From assembly GCF_011378855.1 (NCBI RefSeq), contig NZ_WTLB01000004.1:106462-149855 (forward strand): 43,394 nucleotides of DNA, given 5' to 3'. Position numbers and translations under genes: made by a program. Position 1 is the stretch's first letter; each line of letters begins with the position of its first letter. The notes under the pieces were generated by a model, which worked only from the letters and a program-made list of their open reading frames with translations, had not been told where the DNA came from and did not search any database. The DNA comes from Pseudoalteromonas sp. Z1A8. Lineage in GTDB: Bacteria; Pseudomonadota; Gammaproteobacteria; Enterobacterales; Alteromonadaceae. This document shows, one piece after another, positions 27,916-36,817 of the stretch.

Positions 27916-29025
27916 TTACCAATTTTGCATTTCGACTATGCGCGATTGCGTGCGTGCATATTCAAAGCTCAACTTTTTACCTTTATACAAATGTTCAATG
28001 TCGGTTTGAGCATTTATCACCAGTAATTTATGGCAATCGTAAAACTCATCTACTAAGGCAATAAAGCGACGTGCTTCGTCGTCAAAGGTGTGCTCATCAA
28101 GCGTTTGTTTTTCACGCTGATAACTATCTTCTATACCGTGTACAATAACTTTACCCGTTGCTTTAACCCCCATTTGCGGCACGTTCGATACATATAACAC
28201 ATCAAATTGCGTTGCTAAAAACATATAATCGTTAGCACTACGAGGGCCTGAGCATAGCGCCATAAAATCAATCATCAATGCGTTATCGGCTTTTAATAAA
28301 TAAGGTAAATCGCGGCCATGCACGCTAATTGTATTTCTATATGTTACCTCTGTATAAGAAGTTAAAAACTCATTTTCAAAATCGTGATTTGATAAATTAA
28401 TAAAATAGTGACGGCTGTTTTTACCATATCTAAAGCGGTGATCCTCCTCCCCTGCTACGTTAATTATATGGCAATGGCTATTAATTAAATCGATGGTAGG
28501 TAAAAATCTCGTTCGTTGCAGGCCGTTGTAATAAAGTTGCTCTGGCTTTGCGTTCGATGTGGCCACCAGCACAACACCTTGTTCAAACAAGGCATTGAAC
28601 AATCTCGCCATAATCATGGCATCGCCAATGTCGCTCACAAAAAACTCGTCAAAACACAGTATGCGGATGTTTTTAGCCCACTGTTTTGCAATCAAAATTA
28701 ATGGATTTTTTTGACCTTGTAGCTGCGAAAGTTGGGCATGCACCTGCGCTATAAAATGATGAAAATGCAGCCGCTGCTTTTGCTCAGTAGGTAGGTTTTT
28801 ATAAAATAAATCCATCAACATTGATTTACCACGCCCTACTGGTCCATATAAATATACACCTTTTATTAAAGGCGCTTTTTGCCACCATGATGTGTGAGCT
28901 TGAAGTTGCTCGCTTAATGTATTTAAAGCCTCCACTGCATTTTGCTGCGCAGCATCAAAACATAGTTCACCCGAGTTTATTTTTGCTTGGTAAAGGCTTA
29001 AAATTTGTGTGCTGTGCACTGTCAT
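27916..29025 (-). CDS. zapE: Cell division protein ZapE (AFG1-like ATPase)
   Basis: ZapE is a cytoplasmic P-loop ATPase of the AFG1/YhcM family that associates with FtsZ during constriction and affects cell division under heat or low oxygen. The 369-residue protein has Walker A GPVGRGKS at 61-68, a Walker B ILCFDEFFVSD near 150 and the family's C-terminal FDVLYVSNVPQ segment. It is a single gene on the minus strand, divergent from rsuA across 59 bp. Confidence 0.94.
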   Translation of the reverse strand: MTVHSTQILSLYQAKINSGELCFDAAQQNAVEALNTLSEQLQAHTSWWQKAPLIKGVYLYGPVGRGKSMLMDLFYKNLPTEQKQRLHFHHFIAQVHAQLSQLQGQKNPLILIAKQWAKNIRILCFDEFFVSDIGDAMIMARLFNALFEQGVVLVATSNAKPEQLYYNGLQRTRFLPTIDLINSHCHIINVAGEEDHRFRYGKNSRHYFINLSNHDFENEFLTSYTEVTYRNTISVHGRDLPYLLKADNALMIDFMALCSGPRSANDYMFLATQFDVLYVSNVPQMGVKATGKVIVHGIEDSYQREKQTLDEHTFDDEARRFIALVDEFYDCHKLLVINAQTDIEHLYKGKKLSFEYARTQSRIVEMQNW

Positions 29026-29084
29026 GGTATTTCACTATCGGCTATAATCGCGCCCATTGTAGCCGACTAAAAATGTGAACCAAA

Positions 29085-29783
29085 ATGAAATTCCCTTGCC
29101 GCTTAGATAAATTTATTAGCCACTTAGCTGAAATACCGCGTACCCAAGCTCGCGCGAGTATTAAGCGAAAAGAAGTAAGCGTTAATGGTGAAGTAATCAC
29201 ATCACATAATTTTCAGCTAGCCCAGCAAGATGAAGTACTATACCAAGGTACACCTTTGGTATTTTTAGGTAAGCGTTATTACATGCTAAACAAACCTGTT
29301 GGCTATGTATGTGCTAACAGTGACGAGCTACATAAAACTGTTTTTGACTTACTTGATGAGCCAAATATGAGTGACTTTCACGTGGCAGGTCGCCTTGATA
29401 TAGACACTACAGGCTTAGTCATTATTACTAATGATGGCGATTGGTCACATAAAATTACGTCACCTAAAAGCAATAAATTTAAAACCTACCTAGTCGAAAC
29501 CCAAGAACCTATTACCGATGAAGCACTTGAGCAACTGCGTACAGGTGTCATGCTGCACAACGAAAAAGATTTAACTCGCCCAGCTATAGCCGAAAAGCTT
29601 GCTAATTACGGCCTGCGTTTATCAATAAGTGAAGGTAAGTATCATCAAGTTAAGCGTATGCTTTACGCGGTAGATAACAAAGTAGTTGAGTTACATCGCG
29701 AGCAGATTGCCGGTATTACTCTAGATGAAAACTTGGCTAGCGGTGAATATCGCCTATTAACAGCGCAAGAAATCAAACTATAA
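29085..29783 (+). CDS. rsuA: 16S rRNA pseudouridine-516 synthase RsuA
   Basis: RsuA makes the pseudouridine at position 516 of 16S rRNA. The 232-residue protein has an N-terminal S4 RNA-binding domain (about 5-50, RLDKFISH and ASIKRKEVSVNG) and a catalytic domain with GRLDIDTTGLV, where Asp105 is the expected nucleophile, plus the KYHQVKRM motif near the C-terminus. The size fits RsuA rather than the longer RluB/RluE/RluF relatives, though those cannot be fully excluded. rluA follows 119 bp later on the same strand. Confidence 0.9.
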   Translation: MKFPCRLDKFISHLAEIPRTQARASIKRKEVSVNGEVITSHNFQLAQQDEVLYQGTPLVFLGKRYYMLNKPVGYVCANSDELHKTVFDLLDEPNMSDFHVAGRLDIDTTGLVIITNDGDWSHKITSPKSNKFKTYLVETQEPITDEALEQLRTGVMLHNEKDLTRPAIAEKLANYGLRLSISEGKYHQVKRMLYAVDNKVVELHREQIAGITLDENLASGEYRLLTAQEIKL

Positions 29784-29902
29784 AAGCCCTTTAAGAGAGC
29801 CTAAGTTTGGATTATTAGTTAAAACAATATAGCCAAACTTTTACTTGAGCCTTTTAACTTGCTCCACTAAAATAGCGCCCTTCAAAATTACTAAGGTCGG
29901 CC

Positions 29903-30556
29903 GTGTTAGTTAACTACAACCCCCCTATGAGTCCGTATTTAACAATACTTTTTCAGGATGACGACTTACTGATAGTTAATAAACCAAGTGAGTTATTAAC
30001 TGTCCCAGGTAAAGATCCTAAACATGCCGACAGCTTAATTAATCGTGTTAATCGTGTTTTTCCAACAGCAAGAATAGTGCACCGCTTAGATATGGCGACT
30101 TCTGGCATACTGTGCCTTGCCATGAATAAAGCAGCGCACAGACATTTAAGTATGCAGTTTCAAGAGCGCGAAACAGCTAAACGTTACATAGCACGTGTAT
30201 ACGGACAACTTGAAGCTGAAACAGGATCAGTAGATTTACCCCTTATTTGTGATTGGCCTAATCGCCCAAAACAAATGGTTGATCACGACAGAGGTAAACC
30301 TTCGCTTACGCATTTCAAAATACTTGAGCGTGAAGACAATGCAACCCGTGTGGAGCTAACGCCTATCACTGGTCGCTCGCATCAGTTACGTGTACATATG
30401 CTAAGCCTGGGTCATCCTATTTTAGGTGATAGACTTTACGCCCACAAAGAGGCACTTGCTGCCGCTCCTCGCTTACAATTACATGCACAAATGCTGCAAT
30501 TAAAGCACCCTGTAACTGAGCAAGTACTTACTTTTGAAGCTAAATTGGAGTTTTAA
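29903..30556 (+). CDS. rluA: Dual-specificity RNA pseudouridine synthase RluA
   Basis: RluA modifies U746 of 23S rRNA and U32 of several tRNAs. The 217-residue protein has no S4 domain and carries HRLDMATSG with the catalytic Asp63, then LICDWPNRPKQ and PITGRSHQLRVHM, all very close to E. coli RluA. I chose GTG 29903 because it keeps the NYNPP N-terminus shared with E. coli and puts the catalytic residue at nearly the same number; ATG 29927 would remove it. Confidence 0.94.
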   Translation: MLVNYNPPMSPYLTILFQDDDLLIVNKPSELLTVPGKDPKHADSLINRVNRVFPTARIVHRLDMATSGILCLAMNKAAHRHLSMQFQERETAKRYIARVYGQLEAETGSVDLPLICDWPNRPKQMVDHDRGKPSLTHFKILEREDNATRVELTPITGRSHQLRVHMLSLGHPILGDRLYAHKEALAAAPRLQLHAQMLQLKHPVTEQVLTFEAKLEF

Positions 30557-30641
30557 TCGGCTCTAATTTACTAATTAATTGATCCTAAACTTTTAGCTAA
30601 CGTTGCCGATACCTAATTTATAGTCATTAGTTAGGTTTATT

Positions 30642-31592
30642 ATGGTGTTTACACGGTTTTTAAAAGGGGCTTTTTATATACAGCTCAGCTGTGCGTTACT
30701 TTTGGCTAACCCTATCAGCGCGGCAGAACATATTAACCCTCCAACTTTTTCAAGTATTGAAAATAGCGACATTGAGCGACTACTTCCAAGCGATGAAATA
30801 AAGCCTATATTAGCTGGCGAAACAGAATTTTTAAGCCTTTACAGCGAGTATATGAGTAGCGACTTGAGAGGGGTTGTATTACTTATACCCGACTGGCACT
30901 CTACCCCAACAAACAACTCAGGTATGAGTTACTTACGTAAAGAGCTTAATAACTTAGGTTACAGCACCTACGCAATGACAGTGCCCGACATTGATTGGCA
31001 AGCTAGTAAAATGGCAAAAACAACGCCAAATGAGGCTGAAGTTGCGCCTAGCAAAACCGAGGAGCCTGCATCACCCGACACCACAACAGACGCGCAACCG
31101 CAGCCTGAAAAAATAAAAGATGAGCCTCATTACGTTAATGCAATTGAAAAAGTAACCGATGACATACTTGATAACTATAAAATAAATCTCATTTCTCGCT
31201 TTAATGCGCTGTATCAAACTGCTATGGAAGATTCGAGTAATATAGTGGTTATTGCACAAGGCACGAGTGCTGGCGTGTTGTTGGAGTACTATGCAGATTT
31301 TCCGGATGAGAGACTGGATGCGTTTATAAGTTTAAGTAGTTACCTGCCTAACACAAAGCGTAACGAAAGCTTGAGCCAAACAGCATCACTTGTTACACCC
31401 GCCTTGCTTGATATTTACTATGCAAATGACAGCACAGACATTTTAATGAGCCTTAAAAGCCGTCAGCGCTGGGTTAACCGAAATGCAAAGTTTGACTACC
31501 GCCAACGCCAGTTGTTTGGCCTGCGCGATCAACCCGATCAACACGCACGCCTAACAAAAGAAATAGACGGCTTTTTACGCCGACTTTTTTAA
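30642..31592 (+). CDS. DUF3530 family alpha/beta-hydrolase-like exported protein
   Basis: A 316-residue protein with an N-terminal signal peptide (ending about ISA-AE) and a fold that looks like an alpha/beta hydrolase: VVLLIPDWHSTP as an early strand-loop and IAQGTSAG as a GxSxG nucleophile elbow. A Pro/Glu/Thr-rich low-complexity insertion lies at about residues 127-165. It is most like the uncharacterised DUF3530 family. The substrate is unknown. Its last 18 bp overlap the convergent djlA gene. Confidence 0.85.
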   Translation: MVFTRFLKGAFYIQLSCALLLANPISAAEHINPPTFSSIENSDIERLLPSDEIKPILAGETEFLSLYSEYMSSDLRGVVLLIPDWHSTPTNNSGMSYLRKELNNLGYSTYAMTVPDIDWQASKMAKTTPNEAEVAPSKTEEPASPDTTTDAQPQPEKIKDEPHYVNAIEKVTDDILDNYKINLISRFNALYQTAMEDSSNIVVIAQGTSAGVLLEYYADFPDERLDAFISLSSYLPNTKRNESLSQTASLVTPALLDIYYANDSTDILMSLKSRQRWVNRNAKFDYRQRQLFGLRDQPDQHARLTKEIDGFLRRLF

Positions 31593-32441
31593 ATACTCAT
31601 AAGCAGCTTGAATATCTTGGCTCTTTTTAACAGCCAATTCCATCATGTGTTTTGGTAAACCTTGCGACACTAATTTATCTGGGTGATGTTGCGACATAAG
31701 TTTACGGTACGCTACTTTTATATCACGCTGCGTTGCATCGCTATTTAGCCCTAATAATGCCAATGCTTGCGCACGGTCCATATTATTATTTGGCGGTACA
31801 TGATGGCCAGAGCCCTCACGATAACTACTACTTTGACCTTGATTTTGTTGCTGCTGATTAAAACGCTGTTGTTGCTTTCTAAAGTTAAACTCAGCTTGGT
31901 AACGTTTTAATACAAATGCAAAATGTGTTTTAGAAATGCCTAGCTGTTTACTTACTTCTGCTAATAATTGCTTTTCTTGCTCGGCTAACACTCCATCAGA
32001 AAATGCCATCTGAATTTGTATTTCTAAAAATAACTGTATTAGGTCGTTTCGTTTAGCAAAGCGCTCTTTAAAATCGTGTACTGTTTCTTTAAGTGAAAAG
32101 TCGCTCTCTTTACCTGACTGAAATGCATGTTGTGCTTCACGGCGCTCTTCGCCTTTTAAGCCCATTTCGTCCATAAACAAGTTAGCCGCTTTTATATGTA
32201 CTTCGCTGACTCGACCGTTCGATTTGGCAATATGCCCCATTACCGCAAAGCAGCTTGAAAAGAATAAAGCTTGGCGTTCGTGAACATCGTCACCACTAAA
32301 TAAACTAGAAAAGCCGCCCGCTTTATCAAAGTTATTTTTTAAGCTTTTATCAAATAAATGACCTAGGTATAAACCTAAAATGGCACCAAATATTTTGCCA
32401 AACATAAAGCCAAAACAAAAACCGAGAATTTTTCCCCACAT
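31575..32441 (-). CDS. djlA: Membrane-anchored co-chaperone DjlA
   Basis: DjlA is a type III inner-membrane J-protein that stimulates DnaK and affects the envelope stress (Rcs) response. The 288-residue protein has a Gly-rich N-terminal membrane segment (about 1-30), a TerB-like helical domain (about 50-170), a Gln/Asn-rich linker (about 195-220) and a C-terminal J domain with the essential HPD at 253-255. It is the last gene of amgK-murU-djlA, 31 bp after murU, and its 3' end overlaps the convergent DUF3530 gene. Confidence 0.95.
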   Translation of the reverse strand: MWGKILGFCFGFMFGKIFGAILGLYLGHLFDKSLKNNFDKAGGFSSLFSGDDVHERQALFFSSCFAVMGHIAKSNGRVSEVHIKAANLFMDEMGLKGEERREAQHAFQSGKESDFSLKETVHDFKERFAKRNDLIQLFLEIQIQMAFSDGVLAEQEKQLLAEVSKQLGISKTHFAFVLKRYQAEFNFRKQQQRFNQQQQNQGQSSSYREGSGHHVPPNNNMDRAQALALLGLNSDATQRDIKVAYRKLMSQHHPDKLVSQGLPKHMMELAVKKSQDIQAAYEYLKKSA

Positions 32442-32472
32442 TTATAATACTGCCTTCTTAAAAATTGAGTTA

Positions 32473-33129
32473 TTACGCCCCAAGACGCGTGTTTAATTGA
32501 TTTAAACGCTCTGGTGTACCAATATCATCCCACTGCCCTATATAGAGCTCAGTAGAGACTAAATGTTCACTTAGCTTTTCACGTAAAATAGGCCCTAAAG
32601 GGCGAATACCTTGCGTTAATCCTTTAAAAAAATCAGCCTGATACCGGCCAATCCCTGAAAATGTATATTTTTGGCTCTCGGCCGATAAATGGCTCAATGC
32701 AAAGTCGCCATCTGGATTGTGTGGCGGGTTTTCTATCAGCACTATGTGCGCCTCACCGGACTGTAAATGCAATTGCATAAGCGCACTTACATCATAATCG
32801 GTGTATACATCACCATTTATAACAATGAACGAGTCGCCTAGCAGTGGTAACGCTTCAATTATACCACCGGCAGTTTCAAGGCCACCTTCAACTTCTTGGC
32901 TGTAAAGTATGTTTACACCAAATTGGCTGCCATCTTTAAAGTAGTCTTTTATTTTATCACCTTGCCACGCAAGGTTTATTACAATATCGGTAATGCCGGC
33001 AGCTTTAAGATTATTTATATGGTGCTCAATAAGTGGTTTTTCTGCCACTTTTAACATTGGCTTGGGCATATTTTGCGTTAGCGGCATCATTCTCTGCCCG
33101 CGCCCTGCAGCTAAAATCATCGCTTTCAT
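32473..33129 (-). CDS. murU: N-acetylmuramate alpha-1-phosphate uridylyltransferase MurU
   Basis: MurU turns MurNAc-1-phosphate and UTP into UDP-MurNAc, the second step of the recycling bypass that skips de novo UDP-MurNAc synthesis and gives intrinsic fosfomycin tolerance. The 218-residue nucleotidyltransferase has LAAGRGQRMMPLT at 6-18, KP at about 23-24, and NGD-VYTDYD in the metal site. It overlaps amgK by 4 bp (ATGA), so translation is probably coupled. This pairing next to lptD is the same as in Pseudomonas and supports the call over a generic sugar-1-phosphate nucleotidyltransferase. Confidence 0.92.
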   Translation of the reverse strand: MKAMILAAGRGQRMMPLTQNMPKPMLKVAEKPLIEHHINNLKAAGITDIVINLAWQGDKIKDYFKDGSQFGVNILYSQEVEGGLETAGGIIEALPLLGDSFIVINGDVYTDYDVSALMQLHLQSGEAHIVLIENPPHNPDGDFALSHLSAESQKYTFSGIGRYQADFFKGLTQGIRPLGPILREKLSEHLVSTELYIGQWDDIGTPERLNQLNTRLGA

Positions 33130-34127
33130 GAGCGCTCCTTTGCTAATTTTTCAGTTACTTTTGGCACTATGGTATTTTTAGTCCACTCACTTAATGCTTT
33201 AAGCTCTGGGTAATTAGCCGCTACTTCAATAATGTAATCAAGAGTTGGTAAAATATTATCTAAATAACCTGTTTTACCATCGCGTAAATATAATCGACAA
33301 AATATACCCGCCGCTTTTAAGTGGCGCTGTAAGCCGGTTAGATCAAACCAATATTTAAATTCATCAAATGAAGTGTTAACCATTAAGTTTTGAGCTGTAA
33401 ATTCTTGATAAGCAAAATCAAGCAAGCTTGTTAACTCTTTTTGAGGCAGTTTAAAATAGCAATCGCGCAGTAGCGATACTAAATCGTAGCAAAGCGGTCC
33501 GCGTACCGCATCTTGATAATCTATAATTGCCCACTGGCCGTTACTATTCATAATATTACGGCTATGGTAATCGCGATGAACGGTAACAGTGGGTTGCTCA
33601 AGCATGGCCTGTATTAATAGCGTTGAACTTGTTTGCCACATTACGTTTTGCTCTGCGCTTAGTGGCTCATTAATAAAGTCACTCACTAACCACTGGCTAA
33701 ATATATCTAGCTCTAGCTTTATAAAATCTTCGTTATACGCTTGCATAGCCGAAGCTGCCGGCGTTTTAGCCCATTGAGCGCTTAAACTAATTAATACTTG
33801 ATAGTGCTCGGTGCGGTTTGCATCATCAAGCATGTCAGCTAGGTGCGTACTCCCTAAATCGCTGAGAATAAAAAAGCCCTGTTTCTCATCACTTGCAATA
33901 ATAGTGGGAAGTAAAAAACCTTGCTCAGTAAACACCTTATTTAGTGAAATATAGGGGTCGTTATTCACTTTTTTTGGATCAGAGTCCATCACTATTAAAT
34001 GCTTATTATCGTGATTTAAACGGTAATAACGGCGAAAACTCGCATCACCCGTGATCGCGTTTAAAGTATGCGACTTAGCATTAAGGTGTGAGTTTATAAA
34101 TTGTTGTAAATTCTCAAAGCGTGTCAT
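33126..34127 (-). CDS. amgK: N-acetylmuramate/N-acetylglucosamine anomeric kinase AmgK
   Basis: AmgK phosphorylates recycled MurNAc (and GlcNAc) at the anomeric carbon, giving the substrate for MurU. The 333-residue protein belongs to the aminoglycoside phosphotransferase fold, with HRDYHSRN at 184-191 as the catalytic loop and DYQD at 203-206 as the metal-binding motif. Despite the fold, the murU partner and the lptD neighbour point to peptidoglycan recycling and not antibiotic resistance. It is divergent from lptD across 100 bp. Confidence 0.92.
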   Translation of the reverse strand: MTRFENLQQFINSHLNAKSHTLNAITGDASFRRYYRLNHDNKHLIVMDSDPKKVNNDPYISLNKVFTEQGFLLPTIIASDEKQGFFILSDLGSTHLADMLDDANRTEHYQVLISLSAQWAKTPAASAMQAYNEDFIKLELDIFSQWLVSDFINEPLSAEQNVMWQTSSTLLIQAMLEQPTVTVHRDYHSRNIMNSNGQWAIIDYQDAVRGPLCYDLVSLLRDCYFKLPQKELTSLLDFAYQEFTAQNLMVNTSFDEFKYWFDLTGLQRHLKAAGIFCRLYLRDGKTGYLDNILPTLDYIIEVAANYPELKALSEWTKNTIVPKVTEKLAKERS

Positions 34128-34227
34128 TTTATAAGATATCTATTTTTATAGGTCAATTACTGTAATTGCCATTATTTTCCTTTATTATGTGTATATTATA
34201 TTAAACACACAGTATTAAGGTCGATAA

Positions 34228-36480
34228 ATGAGCAAAACCTGGGGCATATTGATGCTAAGCGTTGTTAGCGCACCATCGCTTGCCGAAACTGAATTGGCAC
34301 ACAACCTTTGTGGCATTTCAATGCAAACCAGAGCTTGGCAACCACTTGAAGGCCTTAACCTTGGTGAAGTTGATATTCAAGCTGATGATGTTGAGCTACT
34401 TGGCACTCAAAGCGCTGAATTTACCGGCAATGTTGATATTAACACCCTTAAGATGAGTTTGTCCGCACAAACTGCGTTGATAGACAAACAGCGTGGTTTA
34501 TTAAATGCAACGGGGCCAATTACTTATCAAGATTACGTAAGTAAAGTAAACAGCGCCGGATTAAATGCCGATTTAAATAATTCAGAAGTTAGTTTGTTAG
34601 GCGCCGACTACAGCCTAACCGAGCAACAAGGTAAAGGCGGCGCTGAAAAGCTCACTGTTAATCAGTCTGGCCTATTACTCATGAATGCAAGCTTTACTAC
34701 TTGCCCAAGTGATACCCCTGTATGGGAAATTGAAGCTGACGAAATAAACCTTTCTCGCGAAGAAGGCTGGGGCGAAACATATAACGCGGTATTACGCATT
34801 CTAGATACACCTGTTTTATATTTGCCTTATTTTACATTTCCGCTGGATGAACGCCGTAAATCGGGGTTACTTACCCCCACTATTTCAAGCTCTGATAAAT
34901 ACGGTCTTGAAACAATTACGCCGTACTATTTAAATATTGCGCCTAATTTTGATGCCACAATTACGCCTCGTTATATGTCTAACAAAGGGCTGCAACTGCA
35001 AACCGAATTTAGATACCTAACAGAGCAGCATGAAGGCTTAGTAGGAATTGAGTATTTAGATAGTGATGATTCTGAGCCAGATTTAAATGAACGCTACATG
35101 TTTCATTGGCAACAACAAAGCTACCTAGGTGAAAACTGGCGCGCAAATGTTGATATAACCAATGTGAGCGATGATAACTACATCACCGACTTAACTTCAA
35201 ACTACGCAAGTAAAACCGATACTCAGTTATATCGTACCGGCTCACTTACGCATTTAGGTGATACATGGCGCACCGATATTAAAGTACAAAACTTTGAAGT
35301 ACTGGGCGATCACTTAGAGTCATACACTGCTTTGCCGCAAATTAACTTTACGCAAACCGCCCCATGGCGTTTTGATAACTTTGACTTTAGTGTGTCAGGC
35401 GAAATCAGTCATTTTACTAATGATTCATCTGAAGTGGCCATAGACAACGCAACTCGTGTACACATAGAACCTAAAGCGCGCTACAACTATGCTAATCATG
35501 CATGGTCTTTTTTATCTGAAGTGAGCTTATTACAAACTAATTATAAACAAAGCGGAAACTTAACCGGCACGCAATATAGCGATACCGTATCGCGTACTAT
35601 CCCTAAAGTACGTTTGTACTCTCAGCTTAATTTTGAGCGTGATGCATCTTACTTTTTTGAAGATGGTATACAAACGTTAGAGCCTCAAATTCAATATTTA
35701 TATACACCTAATAAAGATCAGTCAGATATTGGCTTGTTTGATACAACCAAGCTACAAGACGATTATTATGGTTTATTTAGAGACGTGCGTTTTTCGGGCG
35801 TTGACCGCATAGCCGCAGCGAATCAATTTACTTTAGGTGCTACAACGCGCTTATTTGATAAAAAACAAGAAGAAGTGTTTAACTTTAGTGCCGGCCAAAT
35901 ATTTTATTTAAGTGACGATGCAAAGCCAACAGAGCAAGGCTTAAACTCAGACACTAATTATAATGCACTATTTGCAGCTCAAACCATGTTACATTGGCAC
36001 CGCCGTTGGTACCTCGCAGGAGGTATTCAATACGATACAGATGGCAAGCAAATGGTACAGTCAAATGTAACGCTTGATTATAAAGGTGATAATAATCAGG
36101 TAGTACAATTGAACCATCGCTATGCAAATGATGTCTCAGGAAATACAATCGAGCAAGCAGGTGTATTTACGAGTATTCCTATTAGCGACGAATGGCAATT
36201 TATTGCGAGTTACCATCGAGATCTTGAAAACAACAGAAGTATCGAAGTATTGAGCGGATTTCAGTATGAATCATGCTGTTGGGCTATCCAAATTACTGGG
36301 CACCGCCAAATTGAAACTGACTTAAATCAATCAATAGGCCAAGAACAAGCAACTTTTGATTCAGGTATTAGTTTGAATTTTGTATTAAAAGGACTTGGCA
36401 GTAAAAGCCGTTATGATGCACAAAAATTATTACAACAAGGTATTTTTGGCTATCGTAGACCGTATTTTCTTAGTAACTAG
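34228..36480 (+). CDS. lptD: LPS-assembly outer-membrane protein LptD
   Basis: LptD is the essential outer-membrane barrel that, with LptE, inserts lipopolysaccharide into the outer leaflet. The 750-residue protein has a signal peptide (ending SLA-E), an N-terminal OstA/LptA-like domain (about 45-180) and a large beta-barrel. Four cysteines fit the known disulfide pattern: Cys28 and Cys159 in the N-terminal part and the Cys683-Cys684 pair near the C-terminus. ATG 34228 has an AAGG site. A MITE-like element begins at the stop codon itself, and surA follows after it. Confidence 0.97.
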   Translation: MSKTWGILMLSVVSAPSLAETELAHNLCGISMQTRAWQPLEGLNLGEVDIQADDVELLGTQSAEFTGNVDINTLKMSLSAQTALIDKQRGLLNATGPITYQDYVSKVNSAGLNADLNNSEVSLLGADYSLTEQQGKGGAEKLTVNQSGLLLMNASFTTCPSDTPVWEIEADEINLSREEGWGETYNAVLRILDTPVLYLPYFTFPLDERRKSGLLTPTISSSDKYGLETITPYYLNIAPNFDATITPRYMSNKGLQLQTEFRYLTEQHEGLVGIEYLDSDDSEPDLNERYMFHWQQQSYLGENWRANVDITNVSDDNYITDLTSNYASKTDTQLYRTGSLTHLGDTWRTDIKVQNFEVLGDHLESYTALPQINFTQTAPWRFDNFDFSVSGEISHFTNDSSEVAIDNATRVHIEPKARYNYANHAWSFLSEVSLLQTNYKQSGNLTGTQYSDTVSRTIPKVRLYSQLNFERDASYFFEDGIQTLEPQIQYLYTPNKDQSDIGLFDTTKLQDDYYGLFRDVRFSGVDRIAAANQFTLGATTRLFDKKQEEVFNFSAGQIFYLSDDAKPTEQGLNSDTNYNALFAAQTMLHWHRRWYLAGGIQYDTDGKQMVQSNVTLDYKGDNNQVVQLNHRYANDVSGNTIEQAGVFTSIPISDEWQFIASYHRDLENNRSIEVLSGFQYESCCWAIQITGHRQIETDLNQSIGQEQATFDSGISLNFVLKGLGSKSRYDAQKLLQQGIFGYRRPYFLSN

Positions 36481-36777
36481 GGCCTGTTTATCTTTCGAGG
36501 TTGAATTTGCAGCCGTATGTTTGGTTTTTAGGCAAGGCAGAGCCTATGTTGTGTGGTTGTTCCACATAAATAGGCGATAACGCAGCATAAATGCCAAACA
36601 TGCGCTGCCCTAGGGTTCATCCTAGGGGGATTAACTCTTTAGGTGTAGGTAAGAGGCGCGAGCAGGACGCGGAAGCTTTGCTCGGTTTTACTTATTCCAC
36701 TGGGTTACAAACCTCGTGCCGCGATTAAATCGCCTCTAGGTTGAACAAATTTTAATCCTGAGAGGTCAACAGACCCT
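36479..36777. mobile_element. MITE-like element between lptD and surA
   Basis: About 299 bp bounded by imperfect terminal inverted repeats. The left end reads AGGGCCTGTTTATCTTTC and the right end, in reverse complement, AGGGTCTGTTGACCTCTC (14 of 18 identical). The interior holds several hairpins (for example TGTGGTTGTTCCACA and a CCTAGGG pair) and no credible gene. The first bases coincide with the last two bases of the lptD TAG stop codon. I see no clear target-site duplication. Ends of the AGGGTCTGTTGACC type resemble transposon termini; no transposase is in the window. Confidence 0.65.
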
Positions 36778-36817
36778 GGTATCACAACAGTACTATTAGC
36801 AGAGTAGTAAAAAGAAT

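Noticed and set aside
27879..28064. Small plus-strand open frame running from repeat DNA into the 3' end of zapE
   Set aside because: It starts inside a REP-like unit and overlaps zapE antisense; its composition is not protein-like.
29803..29840. Inverted repeat AAGTTTGG/CCAAACTT between rsuA and rluA
   Set aside because: Only 8 bp with a 22-bp loop and no T-run; not convincing as a terminator or operator.
33126..34127. Aminoglycoside resistance phosphotransferase
   Set aside because: Only the fold is shared. Overlap with murU and divergence from lptD identify the recycling kinase AmgK.
34128..34227. Operator-like TGTGT...ACACA repeat in the amgK-lptD spacer
   Set aside because: AT-rich with short arms; I could not tie it to any known regulator.
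36395..36580. Open frame bridging the lptD end and the MITE-like element
   Set aside because: It is out of frame within lptD and runs into structured non-coding sequence.
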